Made by a program: the position numbers and the translations under genes
Shown: positions 1 to 13,800 of the stretch, one piece after another
Numbering within the stretch: the first letter of the stretch is position 1
Layout of the letters: each line of letters starts with the position of its first letter
Assembly (NCBI GenBank): GCA_018292915.2
Contig: JACVVK020000440.1
Coordinates: 403,501 to 467,500 of the forward strand
Reading direction: 5' to 3'
Origin: Batillaria attramentaria
Lineage: Eukaryota; Mollusca; Gastropoda; Batillariidae
Length of the DNA: 64,000 bases
The notes under the pieces: generated by a model
The model's database searches: none
The model's input: the letters and a program-made list of their open reading frames with translations, nothing else
Told to the model about the DNA's origin: nothing

Positions 1-389
1 CATGAAAATAGTTGACAATAAAAAACCTGTCCATTGCACAAACACCATAAAAGGGAAAACTAGAAGCACGCAGGTGATGTAGGCACCTAATGACTAATGT
101 ACAGACACGTGTCCACTTCCATACAACACTAAGTGAAAGTTTCAATATCAAGTTTTTCCACTTCCATACAACACAAGGTAAACTTACACCACCCTCTACT
201 GCATGTCACAGATCCAACTTTAGCAAAAAAATTTACTTACAACATTCAACGTTTGACAAAAGCTGCAATCTGAGACAGAATAAACACGAATATGCGATTC
301 CAGTATTTGGCTGCCTTTGCAGATCTCGTCAACACTGCGTAACAACAGTATGTTATAACTTATTAGCATGGATTTCTCAAAAATCTTAC

Positions 390-483
390 CTTGGTGCCTG
401 ACACTGACAACCAAGGCCATGGCTATACTGGTATGCAGTAAAAATTCAAGAATCAAAGACAACCCACAAAAGACAACAGCCAT
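390..483 (-). CDS. Possible first coding exon of a gene leaving the window to the left; hydrophobic N-terminus
   Basis: The minus strand has an ATG at 483 followed by 31 codons. The exon ends CAC CAA G at 390, directly before a strong donor (gtaaga, 389 downward), leaving one base of the next codon. The peptide starts MAVVFCGLSLILEFLL and is almost wholly hydrophobic through residue 27, then turns basic (SVRHQ). It could be a signal peptide or a first membrane segment, as in solute carriers. I do not recognise the family. Support comes from the donor and the promoter-like block 120-250 bases upstream. The remaining exons would lie left of base 1. It could also be a chance ORF. Confidence 0.35.
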
Positions 484-603
484 TCAATATCAAACTGAGA
501 TTCACATAAGGCCCTTCCTAGCAAATGTCATGAAACTGTGGAGGAGACACCAACACTCTTTCTGTTGAAATAGACCACTCCACTCAACAAACAGTGAGGC
601 CAA

Positions 604-735
604 AGCCCCGCCCCTTTACTCTGCTGCGTATTAGCAAAACGCAGTACATCCATGACGTCATTCTATGCAAATAGGGATGATTTCACGATGAAAGCGATCA
701 GTGTATTCGTCTTTTTCCTCAAATGACGTCAATGG
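604..735 (-). promoter_or_regulatory. Promoter-like block: GC box, two CRE palindromes, octamer
   Basis: Seen directly: gccccgcccc (605-614, Sp1/KLF type), TGACGTCA at 653-660 and again at 724-731 (full CREB/ATF palindromes), and ATGCAAAT at 665-672 (POU octamer). Four recognised motifs in 130 bases of otherwise A/T-rich DNA suggest a real promoter. It lies just upstream of the hydrophobic exon at 390-483 on the minus strand. Direction is inferred from that exon only. Confidence 0.45.
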
Positions 736-814
736 CCTTACTGCTTTCTTTACACATTTCAACGTAATTACAAACTACGCGTGCTTCCCTTGAGTCTGGC
801 AGGAAAATTTTTCC

Positions 815-925
815 ACAACATGCCATGTGTTGTGGTCATTATGCAGTCATTATGCCACAGCATGTGATGGCCTGAATTCATGGGACTTGCCATTTTGATT
901 GACAGGAGTGGAGTCGTCTACTGCA
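815..925 (+). repeat. Partial copy of a dispersed repeat also present at 54.18-54.28 kb
   Basis: The segment around gcctgaattcatgggact and ttgattgacaggagtggagt closely matches 54180-54285, which is the right half of a TTAA-ended MITE in DNAJC28 intron 3. Here the terminal TTAA end is missing, so this looks like a truncated relative. Confidence 0.55.
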
Positions 926-3688
926 TGTTTACCTAAACAAAGAGGGCTGTAGATTTAGCAAACTGTACTAAGCTGCTTCAGTATTTGCCATCTTGTGTGT
1001 GATTTCAGAGTCTTTTTGCCGCACTGATAATTATATATTATGCATACTTCCCTAGACATACACTAACCTTGTCAAAAGTATATATATATAAGTGATACTG
1101 TTAGCAATGGCTGAACAAGTAACTCTGTTCTAAAACAAATGCAAAAGCATTTGTCAAAATGATTCTTATAAAAAGTCCCTAGTATGGACAGCAGCAAGTA
1201 TTTTCATGAGCGTCTTCAAGTTTCAATCACAAGCATGTACATACACTGTCTGCTCAAACTTTGTATAATTTAACGTAAGCTGTGCAGCCAACGACACAGG
1301 ACTTTTCCACTGACTGTTACAATGTTAAACACTTGGAAATTCTCAATAGTTTAACTGCCCCATCCTGCCCCACTCTCTCAATAAATAAATAGTCATGCTG
1401 TAAACAGAAGTAATTATAAAAATGTAATTATTCAAACTTGCTCCAAGAGTGGGAATTCTGTAGCCTACCAACAGTTTCATGGCATAAAACAGTACAGGAA
1501 GACAAGAATCAGTCCCATAACTGCAAGGCAGAGGGTTCAGATCTTTCCCTAGCGTACCTACCAGATTTTGAATTTTGACAGCACAACAGCACAAAACACA
1601 CGCGTGACCCCCTCCGCCACAACCACCCACTGTTACCTGCAAGCAACCCAGTTGTTCAGCTTGATGAATTTTGAATTCTTTGAACTGGTTTCTAATCTCA
1701 AAGCTGAAAACCATGTAGCTGATGCTTCAGAAAATAAGACCACTCCACACACCCACCCCCTCAAAAGAAAAAAAAGAAAAAGAAAGGACAATTACCCAAA
1801 ACCCTATCCCTAAAATCACCCTTCATCTGATGTTTCCAACAAGTGACAACCTCTGCCTTACAAGTCACAACACTGACACTCAACTTCAAGGGCCGAGAAA
1901 ATTTCAACGAATAGACCATCTGAATTCAAAAAGAAGAGATAAACAAATGCTTGACACAGAACACTTCAGGATGATTGCACATTCCCCACTTTTACGACGA
2001 TAAAATCACAACAAAAAATCCAATTCAACATGGAAATCTGAACGAAGAACAAGTTCAAAATACTGAAACTGAAAGACTGCTCACAAGACATCAGTTAAAA
2101 AAAAAAAAAAAAAAACCAATACAAAATGAACACAATGGCAGGTCACAAGAGAGCAGAAGAAAAATGTAACAATGCCCAGAATGACTCGAAGGTAAAAATA
2201 TCTGTACCTGTGTAAACTAATAACTAAAATAACTACATAGGACTTTGAACAAAAAAATTCAACAAAAACTCAGATAAATAGTGATGTATGTTAGTCTCAG
2301 ACTTGCTCAACCAAATGCATAATCTAAGCATGATTTTCCAAATGTTAACTTCCTGTAATTTTTTTGCCATTCCTACAGACAGCAAATTCCACAGGCAAAT
2401 AAAAATTGGCAGCCAAAATGAACTAAAAAAAAATAATGAACAAGAAGGGCGGTTTTCTTAGAGTGGATCAGCACATTCTTGTGGTCTGAAGACAGCGCAT
2501 TGGAGAGAAGATGTCTACAGATCGAGCCTTATCAAGGAAACAAGAATTTAAACAATGAAAAGAACAAAATCGAAAGCACATTATTTCCATGAGACATGCA
2601 ACCAAAGATGGTGGTTACAAAGACCCACACTGAAGCTAGTGGTATATAACTGACAGTGAAACAGAAAACTGGTTTGAGAACTTGAAGGAGCAGTTGCTCT
2701 CTCCAGATCGTGATGGGGTGAGCTCAGCAACGCTAAGGATGACCTAGGCAACTGCAACAGGGGTGACGTCAGTAAGTAAAAAAACTCACAATACAATCCT
2801 ACTTGGCTTTATAAAGTTCAGCTTTGGTCGACAGCTCGGGAAAAAAGCGACATTGTATAGAACCTTACCCTTAATAGATTTATCTCAACAGCAAAGTCAA
2901 TGCACCTTGATCACACACAAATATTTTAATGTCTACTGATCCACTCTAAAAAGACAGCGTATTTAGAAAGAACTACAACCAATCAAAGTCAAACCACTCT
3001 ATGATTTACTACTACACTGTAGTTTCGTTGTTCGCATCATCAAGCGTTGTACACATAGACACTGTAATAGATTAGTATATGAATGAAGAATCCAGCAACC
3101 TATGTAAGGAACCAACTGTGTTACAGCATAAAGTAAATAATTGTACAGTAGGCAGGCCTAGGAAACAGGCAATAGTAAGGCAGAACATTCACACCGCTGT
3201 GAGCAAGACCAAGAATTACCTTAATTATCTTAAATACCAGTACCCTAAAATAAGACGTATAGTCCTGTTACCATTGTTAGCATTCGTGCAGAGAAAGACT
3301 CAGCACTTATTTGTCCATGTGCATTACATTTACACTTCATGGAATTAAAACCATTTGAAACAAAAGTACGTGCATTAATAAGATTCTAGACATTTTATGC
3401 ACACTTTCGCTGCAAAATTTGAATGACAGGCAACTAATCTGCAATTCAAGAGTTCACAATATTCAAACTGGGTTGCACTGCAGGGAGAACATTTGGTATT
3501 GTAAACAAATTCACCTGATTGCACTACCCTGGATGTTACAATGCAGGTTTGTGTTGGATTTGTGCACACACAACTGTACCCTGAGACAAACCATGGATTA
3601 GTTTTGAATTTTCAAACATGGCAGTTGGTATTTTATTGGTAAATTTTAAGCGTGAAATTGGCAACCTATTTTGTCCAAGAATGCTTGC

Positions 3689-3758
3689 ATGACATACCAG
3701 ATAGTCTGTTGGTGACATACCAGATAGTCTGTTGGTGACATACCAGATAGTCTGCTGG
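3689..3758. repeat. 23-bp minisatellite, 3 copies
   Basis: Three head-to-tail copies of a unit containing gacataccagatagtctg. The third copy differs slightly (tctgctgg for tctgttgg). Confidence 0.8.
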
Positions 3759-5271
3759 GACAGACGAGACAGTCATAAATCATAAGCAAAATCAAAATGG
3801 GAAATGGAAGTATTTTAAATTTCTCTGAATTTTTTTTATATCTTAATCCCCCCTTTGAAATATGTACTGGGAATATTGAAGGGGAGGGGGGGGGGGGGAG
3901 GGTGTTAAAGGAGAGAACATGTTTACCATACACAATGAATCTTCAAGCAAAACCAGATGTCAGCGTGTGAATCAGACAGACAGACTTGAGTAGCAGTTGA
4001 AACTGGGGGCTGCTGGATGAAGTTGACATGTAAATATAGCAGTCAATGAGGAAATCTAGAAACACAAATCTCATTGAGGTAACATTTTGACAATATATCA
4101 CTGCAAAAAGCTCAAATGACTTCTGTAGCACACTTACCATAATTGTCTTTTCACAAAGGCAATAAATATATTTGCAAAACCAATAAGACACATATGCCAG
4201 CCATATACCAATGATACTTTACAAATACCATGAAGAATGAAAAGTTGTCATTCAAGATTGTTCAGAACACACTGGAAGGCCTGCTAAAACCACAAAAAGC
4301 TTAGGAACACGGCCACCGAAGAACATCTGCCAGAAGAGACGTCTGAATGATGGTGCAGCAATAATGAATAAGAAAGGCTTGGTACACAGCGTGATTCAGC
4401 AAAACAGTTCATATTGAGCACAATGCTACCTGGTCATTTGAGGGCCTACAGCTGAGGCCTGACAAGTGTTTGTGCTGATGACATAACCTGGGGATGACGG
4501 ACGGACTCCAAAGCAGAATCAATAGAGCCTGATTGTAAACTTTATTTGCAAAGTGCCCCCCCCCCCCCCATTCCCAAACAAAAAGAAAAAAAGAAGGAGA
4601 CCTTGCTCATCACAACTGCTTATCACATAGCAAGCTAGTGTCAATCTAATACATGCTACTTTACAAATTCCACAGCTGCCGTTCAAACTACGACAAACTA
4701 CAGAGCAGCGGCCATGTGTCCTAGTTTTGGTGGTAATAGCAGACCTTTCTGGTTACACCTACATCACAAGGATTGACATTCTACAGAAAAGTTTTGTCAT
4801 CACTGCCAATGCTAAAGGCACTTGACACCCAGAGAACGTGCTATGGCACAAGAACACATTTTTGTAACACGTACACAGACAATAAAATATTCAAGTGATT
4901 CTCCACACCTTTTGATACAAAAGTGGGGTAAGTCAGCTAAGCGTGTGCTTCACATGAAACATATCGCGCACTGCTCTCCAGCGCTATTGTCAAAAAACAA
5001 CAATAACATAAACCAAAATGCTTTTTCCCATACTCCCCCTGAGTCCTAAGTAGACACTTGTTAAAGAGGACACAATGTGAACGTAACACAGAGACTTATT
5101 CTGTAGTCCAAAACCATGGAATCAACCAGCAAAATGAAATTTTAAAATCAGAGGAACAGTTTCCTAACAAAACTTCTGTAAAAATAATTTAATTGTCAAG
5201 GAGGAGCAACAGTTCGGTAACAGAACTCCTGCAGGGTCAATCACGCCTCATCAGTGGAAAGAGTAGTCTCC

Positions 5272-5678
5272 CTAAGGCCCGATGCACACGAGCGTTGGCG
5301 TCATGATGCCGCACGGCGGATCTCACTCCCGGCGGCAGTTTCAAGGCGCTGCCACGTGTGCATGACATCGGCGCCTGGCGTCAGGCAACAGCATCAATGG
5401 TGCCAGGCGGCGGAATCCTATGACGCCGGGTATAGAACATGTCCTATTTCTGCTGCTGACGCCGCGCTGCAGACTTGGCTTCAGCCAATCAGAAAGCAGT
5501 GTGGGTCAGCGCGTGCAGTGTGGGCTCAGCGAACAGGCCGTGCAGGCGAATGACGCCGAAGCCAAGTGTGCATGCAAACGGCGCACACCTCGCGCTCACG
5601 CGAGGCGTATGATGCGAGACAGCCTTCGCTGCTTGCTTCATGGTGCTGACGCCGACGCTCGTGTGCATCGGGCCTTAG
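5272..5678. mobile_element. MITE of about 407 bp with about 32-bp terminal inverted repeats
   Basis: The left end CTAAGGCCCGATGCACACGA (5272 on) is the exact reverse complement of the right end closing at 5678 (cgtgtgcatcgggccttag). The inverted match continues with one mismatch through ggcgtca, giving about 32 bp. The interior is CpG- and GC-rich compared with its flanks, with further internal inverted GGCG/CGCC segments, so the whole element could fold back. It has no transposase ORF, so it is non-autonomous. A clean target-site duplication is not evident (left flank tagtctcc, right flank actctgac), so no superfamily is assigned. Confidence 0.8.
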
Positions 5679-6058
5679 ACTCTGACATCATACCACTCTA
5701 GGAGAAATTGTGCTCTCTGACGTACAGCACAGGTTAAGCGCACGGTTACACGACTGCCAGTCTGCATGTTGCCGTACTCGGCTGCCTGCTAGCGGGCAGC
5801 GGTTTTGGCGCACACGCAGCCTGCAGCTTTGCAAGGTTTGGGCAGTGATTGGTCAGTTGGCTGTACGGGCTGCCTGTGGCTAGCTGGCTGCCAGGAAAAA
5901 TACAACGGGTTTCTATTCCCGTGCCGGCACCGGCAAGGGGGATATGCCAGCTGGCCGCCAGCGATTTAATCAAGGTTTCCTGCGTTTCCAGCCCTGCAAG
6001 TGCCGATCCTGGCAACGTGTAGCAGCGGCCCTTATGGACAGTGTTAGTGGGGCAAGTC

Positions 6059-6096
6059 CACATGGATGTCCACATGGATGTCCACATGGATGTCCA
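6059..6096. repeat. 12-bp minisatellite, 3 copies
   Basis: Unit tccacatggatg repeated three times head to tail. Confidence 0.75.
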
Positions 6097-6147
6097 CAAC
6101 TTGTACAGCCTGTTTTTCTTCTTCAATACTAGCACAGGCAAGACACA

Positions 6148-6241
6148 CGGCTTAAAATCTTCTGCCTTTTGACGGATTACCACTGTGGGCTAAAAATTGT
6201 CCTGCACCGAATTGCACAGATTTCAGTCTGATTTTTCACAG
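6148..6241 (-). repeat. Copy of the dispersed repeat family (minus orientation, internally deleted)
   Basis: Read on the minus strand, the block runs from a cagactgaaatctgtgcaat-like segment to an agaagattttaagcc end. The same two blocks, in the same order, occur at 16.2-16.5, 43.1-43.2, 62.9-63.05 and 63.5-63.66 kb. The middle part is missing here. Confidence 0.6.
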
Positions 6242-9200
6242 ATTCCACGGGAGCACTGGCCCTGGACATCCCTAGCATAATGTGTCTGTTTTGCACACGT
6301 GCACTCCTAGCTTTGCCCACTTAGTCACTGTATGCTGCACTTTTCCTCCTTTGGTCCTTGTACCATACCTCTATTCTTTCTTTTTGTTGGCTAGCTGTGC
6401 TTCTGGACTTCACAATAAGTGGCCGTGTTAACTTTGTGTCCCGTTTAAAGTAATTAAACTGAGCTCGCCAAAGTGTTTACTGCCAGTCAGGCGCCTGACA
6501 CCAACAGGGCAGAAGTACTGTCCCTGTACAAATAATCGTGACATTCAAACAGGCTTTTCCAGCATGAGCACCATTCAAAACGGTCAAGCTATAGAGGCAC
6601 AACCCTTGAACACAGTTTTCATTGCCATGTGTCTGGGGATGGTCCCTCGATCAATCCAAGTTATACATGTACAGTATTGACAGTTCTGAGCATCTCAGTG
6701 ATTTGCATGATGCAAGTCAACTTAAAATGTTAAGTGACCCACTTTCCAGTGACTATATTTGATTTTGTTCTCTCGCACAGCGCTGATAAATGAACGTTTT
6801 GCCAAGTTCAGTTAACAAGTGAAATAAATTAATACCACCACAATATATTCTGTTCTTTTCTTTTTAGTGAAAGAGGAAATGTATACAATTTTCTCTTCTC
6901 CAGAATCATAGTGAGTGCCTGTTATCAGCAAACTGCTAGTACACCCCCCCCCCCCCCCACTGCCCTTGGCCTATGTGCAGAGGAGCATCCAAGGTCACAG
7001 TTTCTTTTGTAAACACAGGCCTCTAGAAAGTCAGATCTGCTAGCCCCTGGTGGACAAAATGGTGTGTTACCTGATGTTTAAGCGGTGTTTATAACAGTGA
7101 TATACCCGTATGAACAATTGTTGTACATGTACACACAGCTAAAAACAGAGAAAAATGACTGCAGACCCTGATTATAAATACAATATAAACAGCATATCAT
7201 TCATGAAATCCACCCCCCACCCCACCCCCCCAAAAAAAAATTTGTGGCTGTGCTGTATATGTAAAAGAAAGCCAACATAGCGCAGCCATGAGCTGAATGT
7301 CATCACTTGAAAGTATATACATTGTACAATTGTTCGCTTCACAGCTGGGACCCATTACAAACTGTGTTAAAAATAAAGTAAAGCATATGATTAAAGGAGA
7401 CTGTGAACTGCTGTGGAAAAATGTCACAAGTTTTGATTTCACTCTGCAAGTGGAAAAGGGGAGAGGAGTGTGTGTGACTGTGTGAGTGTGCGTGCACGCG
7501 TGTGTATGTTTGGAAATTCAAGGGACTCCTACAAGGCAAATACTAGTGTGTCACATGAGACAACATAAACACAACAAGAAAAATATTTCAACAGAAAAAA
7601 GCAATCATAGCATCATAATATCATATGACAGTCCTTTGTGATTTCCAGCCGGTATCAACAATATGGGTGAATGATTTGCATGTGCAAGGTCTGATGCCGT
7701 CATCTTGAGCAATAAAACAGGTGGGGAGGGGTAGGGGAGGGGGGCGTGGGGGGTGATGGCGAGATCTCGTACAACTCCTAAGCACAAGTCAATACGGACT
7801 TTTCATCATCACAACACACAGGTGCAGCTACAGGATCGTGTGAACTGAATTTCTGAAATAAAAGATTTCTCTGTGGTCTTTCCACCATGATCGCCAAATG
7901 CAATTCCGGCACAGCAGATGCTAAACTACCACAATGAATAAAATAAAAACGCCAGCAACAGGTTTCTGACACTGGACAGTGCAAATAAGTATCGAGTACG
8001 AGTATAATATCTATGACACAGATACACTTATCTATGCAACAGAGTATTAATACACTGGTAAACAAATAAATAATGATTACATGGACAACAAAAAAAAAAA
8101 TACCCCCCCCCCCAAAACAAACAAACAACCCCACAAAAACAAAAAAAACCACATCCACCCCCCCCCCCCCCCAAAAAAAAAAAAAACCAAAAAAACAACC
8201 AAAACAAAAACAAACAAAAACAAAAACCGAACACACACACACAAAACCCCCAGTACACAAATGAACACATCTTTCATAAAAAGATGCTTTAGACTGATCA
8301 AGCATGCCATCTGCTTTATGGAGCATCTGTGTTGGAATGCCTAATATGGAGAAAAAGTGTACTTTTCAACCAGGGACTCTGCCAGATGTAAATCGACCAC
8401 CCTGTCGCAAGAGAGATTCTTGGATTATAAGTCGGTTGGGGTGGGTATAAACATCTTGGCTCAACAGAACTTGGATTACATACAAAATGCATTATTTCTA
8501 ACACTGTGCGACTCCCAAGATGACAATGGACTTTAACAGTGACTGAAACAAACAGCTTGTGTTTGCGTTCACCTGGGAACCTTTTGCTTCAGACGTCTAC
8601 ACCTCAATAATGCTAAACCAAACCAGTTTAGCCGCCTCCCTTACGCTGAAGATTCAGAAATGATGTTGACCATGTTATGGTGCACTAGAATACCTTTCCC
8701 AATATCACTTTCATGATGACAAAACCATATAGAAAAAAAAAGAACAAAAGAAGCAGAAATGGTGCAAAGAACAAAGAACAGGACTCGGACAAGTGCACAT
8801 TTACTGTATCAGCAAAATGACAAAACATTTCTATTTCAAACAAACCGGAGTGGTGGCAAAAACGAAGCCTCTTCAATGCGAGAAAAATAAATATTTTTAC
8901 CAGTTCTGGGATTACACATACATCATACACTGATTGCAGTGAACAGTTCTATTCCACAGACGGACAAGCACCACCTTAATTCTTACTTTGACAACTGGAG
9001 TTTCAATTTCCATGAATAAGCAGACAATGGATGGAAAAAAATGGTGCAGCATTTTCGATCTGATCATTAAATATAAATATACTGAATAAAACTGTAACCC
9101 GTTTTTCAGATGTGTGGGATCAGCAAAGATCAGCTTTAAACAGACCTCAACAAACTTATTCCAGACTACAAAAACAGCACGCCAAGCGAGCGGCTATATG

Positions 9201-9715
9201 TGGGAATACCAAGAGCCTGGGGCTGATCTCCTCTAATACACAAGCAGATTCGATCCACTGAAAGTGGGGGCAAAATTGGTTCGCTCAATGGGTAGGGCAG
9301 GGGTACAATGGATATATGATATCTGCTTTGAATGATGAGGTGGACAAAACAAGACAAAAAAATCACAAAACAAACTACATCCACAGAAAAAAATTAAACC
9401 AAATCAAACCAAAAAAATCAAACCAAAAAAGGAAAATCTGGTGCAACATCTTCTTGAACTGCAATTTTCAGTGGCAAACAGGCTTGAGACAAATGTCCAT
9501 AAAGTCAGCACACCTGATGTAAACAGTAAACACACTCATCTGAATGCACCTTTCCCATCTGGGACCCTGCCACATCACCTATATTATGCATTGCTAATTT
9601 AGGCAGATGTTCTTTCACAAAGAGGTGGTTGCATTAGCTCAAAGGCTCAGGCAAGGGTCTGAATAGTAAAATCAGCGTAAGTCTTCAAAGATTAAAGCCC
9701 ATAATTTGATCAAAC

Positions 9716-9740
9716 TTTTTTTTTTTTTTTTTTTTTTTTG

Positions 9741-9772
<32 letters not shown>
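9716..9772. repeat. Composite mononucleotide tract T24-GC-G31
   Basis: Bases 9716-9739 are T, then gc, then about 31 G. It is one of more than 20 long G/C homopolymer tracts in the window. Exact lengths may be assembly-dependent. Confidence 0.85.
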
Positions 9773-9773
<1 letters not shown>

Positions 9774-10080
9774 CAGCACTGCCAAAACTGTGAAAGAGCA
9801 ATGCAGTTCAACAAAGCAGCAAAGGAATTTACTTGCATCCTCTTCTGTGTTTGACATAAATAATAGCGGTCATCTGGAACTGAGCCCATTTTCCAAAACA
9901 CAATCATTCTACATGTATAATGCACAAACTTCTTTTTTTTTTTTCCCTTCTCATTTTTGAAGTATGGGTACACAGGTCAGTCATCATGGTCACCTTCAGT
10001 AGCTGTAATAAACATTTGACAATGGTATGCATTACTATAATGCACAAACTTTGATACGCTTACTCAGGGACACCGAGTGA

Positions 10081-10288
10081 TTAACTCTATGCTGAGAGTT
10101 TTACCCAGTAGCATACTAAAAGATAGTTCCTTCCCTTTTACTGGTAGAACCCGTTTCATTAGTGCTGTACTCGAATCACTTTCAATGAGGATAAAAAATA
10201 GGAAGTTGGCAGTCCCATAAATCAGGCCGCTGACGCCAAACGTGAACGTGAGGGCCCCCAATGTGGACCTCAGCATGAAAAGAGTTAA
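10081..10288. mobile_element. piggyBac-like MITE with TTAA ends
   Basis: TTAA at 10081-10084 and 10285-10288 bound inverted ends: ctctatgctgag on the left and ctcagcatgaaaagag on the right. TTAA duplication is the signature of piggyBac-type insertion. It has no transposase. The same end style occurs at 26209-26300 and 53960-54299. Confidence 0.55.
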
Positions 10289-10765
10289 AACCAGTGACTG
10301 TAACCCTCACTCTGGTAATTTCTACAAAAGCTATCAAGCAAAAGCTGTATGAGAAGTGATGTGTGGAAACTGGTGACAAAAGCAAATCAAACCTTTACCT
10401 TTTTTTTCCCCACCCAAACAAGATGTCAAGCAGGTCATCAGACAGTCAACAGTCGTGTGGACGGACGGCTTAGACTTAGACTAGACACCAAACTCTGTAT
10501 AGGCCAACGCACTGAGCCAAGCCCCACTGACACCTACCCTTTCTAGGTGCAACTTTTGCAATTCCAGAACCAAGAGGAGTAACTTGTACTGCTGTGCAAG
10601 AGATGGAACGAAAGTTATTTTCCCATTCTGAGATCACCAACCTTCAGCACGTGTGTAGAAAATGGACAAGTCAAATGGAAGAACCCAGGGCAGGGCGAGA
10701 CGTGTCAACCGCTTGACAAGTTTTCTCATCGTATAAGCTAAACCCCACTTTAATGAACAGCAAAG

Positions 10766-10766
10766 C

Positions 10767-10797
<31 letters not shown>

Positions 10798-10802
10798 AAA
10801 AA
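10766..10802. repeat. Composite homopolymer tract C22-A15
   Basis: A run of about 22 C is followed directly by about 15 A. The same C-then-A order (or its reverse complement T-then-G) appears at 8160-8185, 9716-9772, 26791-26816, 46827-46857 and 47806-47837. Confidence 0.8.
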
Positions 10803-13800
10803 ATCTAAGGCAACACCACAGCAACAACAACAAAAAAACAAGAAAAACCCCAAAAACAAAACACACACACACAAAAAAAACCAACCAAAGCAAGAGAGGG
10901 ATAGAAAAAAAATGCTATTTTTTTTTCAAACACACAATATGGGGATTTACAATTTTTTCACATACATAAGCTGGGCTTTGCCCATTTGCTATGACCCGTA
11001 TTCAATAAAAAGAAATGTAGATATGGTTTTTGGCAGGCACTTCCAAAAAAAACCCCAATGGCAACACGCATCCATTTCAACAACCAAAAAAGTGACAGTT
11101 ACGACTCCACTCAGAATGGCATAACATGTATCTCTAACATTAAAAAAAAAAAAAAAAACTGTGTGTAAATCGATCAATGAGCCAAGAAAACGGCAAAGCT
11201 CTGTTTTAAATATAACAGAAACCAAAGATCACTCTCTCAACAGCTTTGAAGTATAAGACTTGGACCCAATTTTCGAAGGAAAATGACAAGCAGCACATTC
11301 ATGGCATACTGACCAAGAAGGAAAAATCTGACACAACACACAATTAGGTGGCGCATACAGTGCATTGTTTTAACCAAGGAATTGTTCTGAACTCACAAAT
11401 TACCTATGACATATAATTTTAAAGCAGGGCACGAGAAGTGACTGACTTTAACAGCCGATGCAGTAAGCATTCTTTCATTGTAATTCTACTGTCTGTGCAC
11501 ATGTAAGGAAATTTGAATAAAAACTTCTAGACTAAGTCCAAAATGGGGAGGATCCTAGCGCAAGTACATAATAGACACATCGTTTCCTATTCCCCCCATT
11601 TCTGTTCTGACTGCAAAATAATGGTGGAGCCGCCATCGTGGACATGTACTCCATACAGAAAATGCAACTGACAGATCAGTGAAAAGTTGAATGTAAATGC
11701 AAAAATCAGTAGGAGCTGAAACAAATGATTATAACAGCAAATGATCTTAATATAACCATACTGAACAGTAAAAACAAAACCAGACTAAAAAAACTGCTTA
11801 TTACAATGTAATACAGTGATTCACAGCACAAAAATTGAACCAATCAGAAAACAGCTTCCATTCACTGCAGAAAGCGCTGTAACAGGGGCACCACATGGAG
11901 TCCTTTTCTACTCTTTGGCTCTACTAAACTTCTGCCTATCAAAATGGTTAAAAATTGCCAGTGTGGCAGCTGAAAGTGGAAGCAGCAAACATTCAGACAC
12001 CACCAAAGGTGAGCTTCACGGATGTTTCAGTTTGTGTGGAGATGTTATAATTGCATGCCTGTATGCGGTCGTACGGTAGCCACGACGACAAAGTTGTACC
12101 GCGGCCCGCGTATGGTACACTCCGAATCACGGAACTTGCGGCAGATCTGTTCACATAGCTATTCACAAGTTTTCGACAGGGTGTCAAGTCTTAGCAAGAT
12201 AGTGGACGCGGACAGAACTGGTTAGACACACGACTGAATCATGCACTTTCCATGTTGCAGCGAAGGAAAATGGTGGTGCATGTGACGCCTAGCGAAGATA
12301 ACCGGGGGTGCGGCTCAAACAAAGCGCATGCTGGATAACGCTACATCACACAAAATGCATCAATGATGACATGTATAGTCAAACAGTTTGGAAAGAGATA
12401 AACTAAAATGGGGACATTGCCTATGGAGAAACTACTCCCATCCAAATCTGCCATGAGATAAAAGTGAGATTTTCCTTACTGGAGGGATAAAACCTACAAA
12501 GAGCTGCAATTTTTTTTTTTTTTTTTTTTAGTCAATCTTTAGTCAATCTGTGAGGACCAGGCAGTCGGGGAAATGTTATACAGCTCTTCATGCAACTGTT
12601 GCTCATATTAAATATACTCCCATTCTGACAGCATGGTAAAATTGTGTCAAGATTAATATTGCATGTAGCTCATCATGCAAGCCTTCTGTCGGTGCTTTCC
12701 CAGTCATGTGTTACTGGAAAATTTACACTGTTTTTTTGCTGTTGTTGTAAAGACAAATGTAAACAACTGCGTCATAGAAACGTGTGGAAGATGGAACTCA
12801 GACTATGTGCCATAATTATTTTTCACATCAAACGCAATCTGGAAATCTAAATCTAAAATTCTTACAACAAATTGGAATCTGGAAGTACATATTATTTCAA
12901 GCATTTTGGTCAAAGACTCAGCATTCTTTTTTTGCTAGGCAACCATCAATTTGAGAACATCCAGCGGTAATTTTAATAAAAATGGTCCTTTTGATTCACA
13001 AAACCCATTACAGAGCTCCCTATCACAAAGGACATACCGGTAATTGCTGATCTTATCTGGCTTTTCCTAAATAATGCACCTATCTTTTATACCATGGGCA
13101 CGGGGATTATGGACGGAGTTTACATCATCTAACCACTGGCTCACTGGATGTCACACAGCATATAAAAGGCCATTGAAAAACAAGTAGACACTGACATCAG
13201 ACATCCCAAAAGGTGCTAAACTGTTGTCCCGAGATGAAACAGTGGAATATTCGCATAAAACTGAGTAACAAGTGCCATGTGTGAACCCGAAGCTTAAAAG
13301 TTGTTGAAAAATGTAAAAAATGCGGAAAACTCAGAAGATAGATATTGATTATGCACTGTACATGGAAACAGCGTACAAGTATCAGATTTTGATAAAAGCT
13401 TCACAAGATCCGACCGTGAAATTCAAAGTCTGATTCGTTCTAATGAAACACACAAGCCCTGATTCCATACCAAATCATTGAGTGGCAGCCTGCTGGTTGG
13501 ACAATGACAAAAATGAAACATCAAGTAACAAGGCACACTAAGCCATTAATACATAACCAACGGCAGTCTTACCATGCACTGAAATTGAAGTTCCGCAGAA
13601 CCTGTTTGACAAGTACCATGGAAAAACAATTTTCTCCCTTTAAACACAGATGCAGAGAACTTGGTCCTTATGAAAAGACAAAGAAAAGAGAATGGTACGT
13701 GAAACTTTAGTAAACTGACCAACAAAACCTAAGGCAAAACACACAGACACAGGACAACGCTCTAATAACAGGTAAGTCTCTGTGAAAATGAGAATTCAAC

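Larger units (their letters stand above)
740..5271. other. Stretch with no recognised gene
   Basis: No exon with family similarity and plausible splice sites was found. The content is A/T-rich with simple repeats: poly-A at about 2098-2115, poly-G near 3885-3898, poly-C at 4556-4569. A partial repeat copy lies at about 815-925 and a 23-bp minisatellite at 3689-3758. It may include the distal 3' flank of the E93-type gene, which is transcribed leftward from 28.4 kb. Confidence 0.5.

Noticed and set aside
5746..6183. 145-aa minus-strand ORF
   Set aside because: It includes the 12-bp minisatellite (TSMW repeats) and a dispersed-repeat end; no homology or splice context.
9180..9300. Possible tRNA gene or SINE (gattcgatcc)
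   Set aside because: A B-box-like string only; no A box at the right distance on either strand and no cloverleaf evident.
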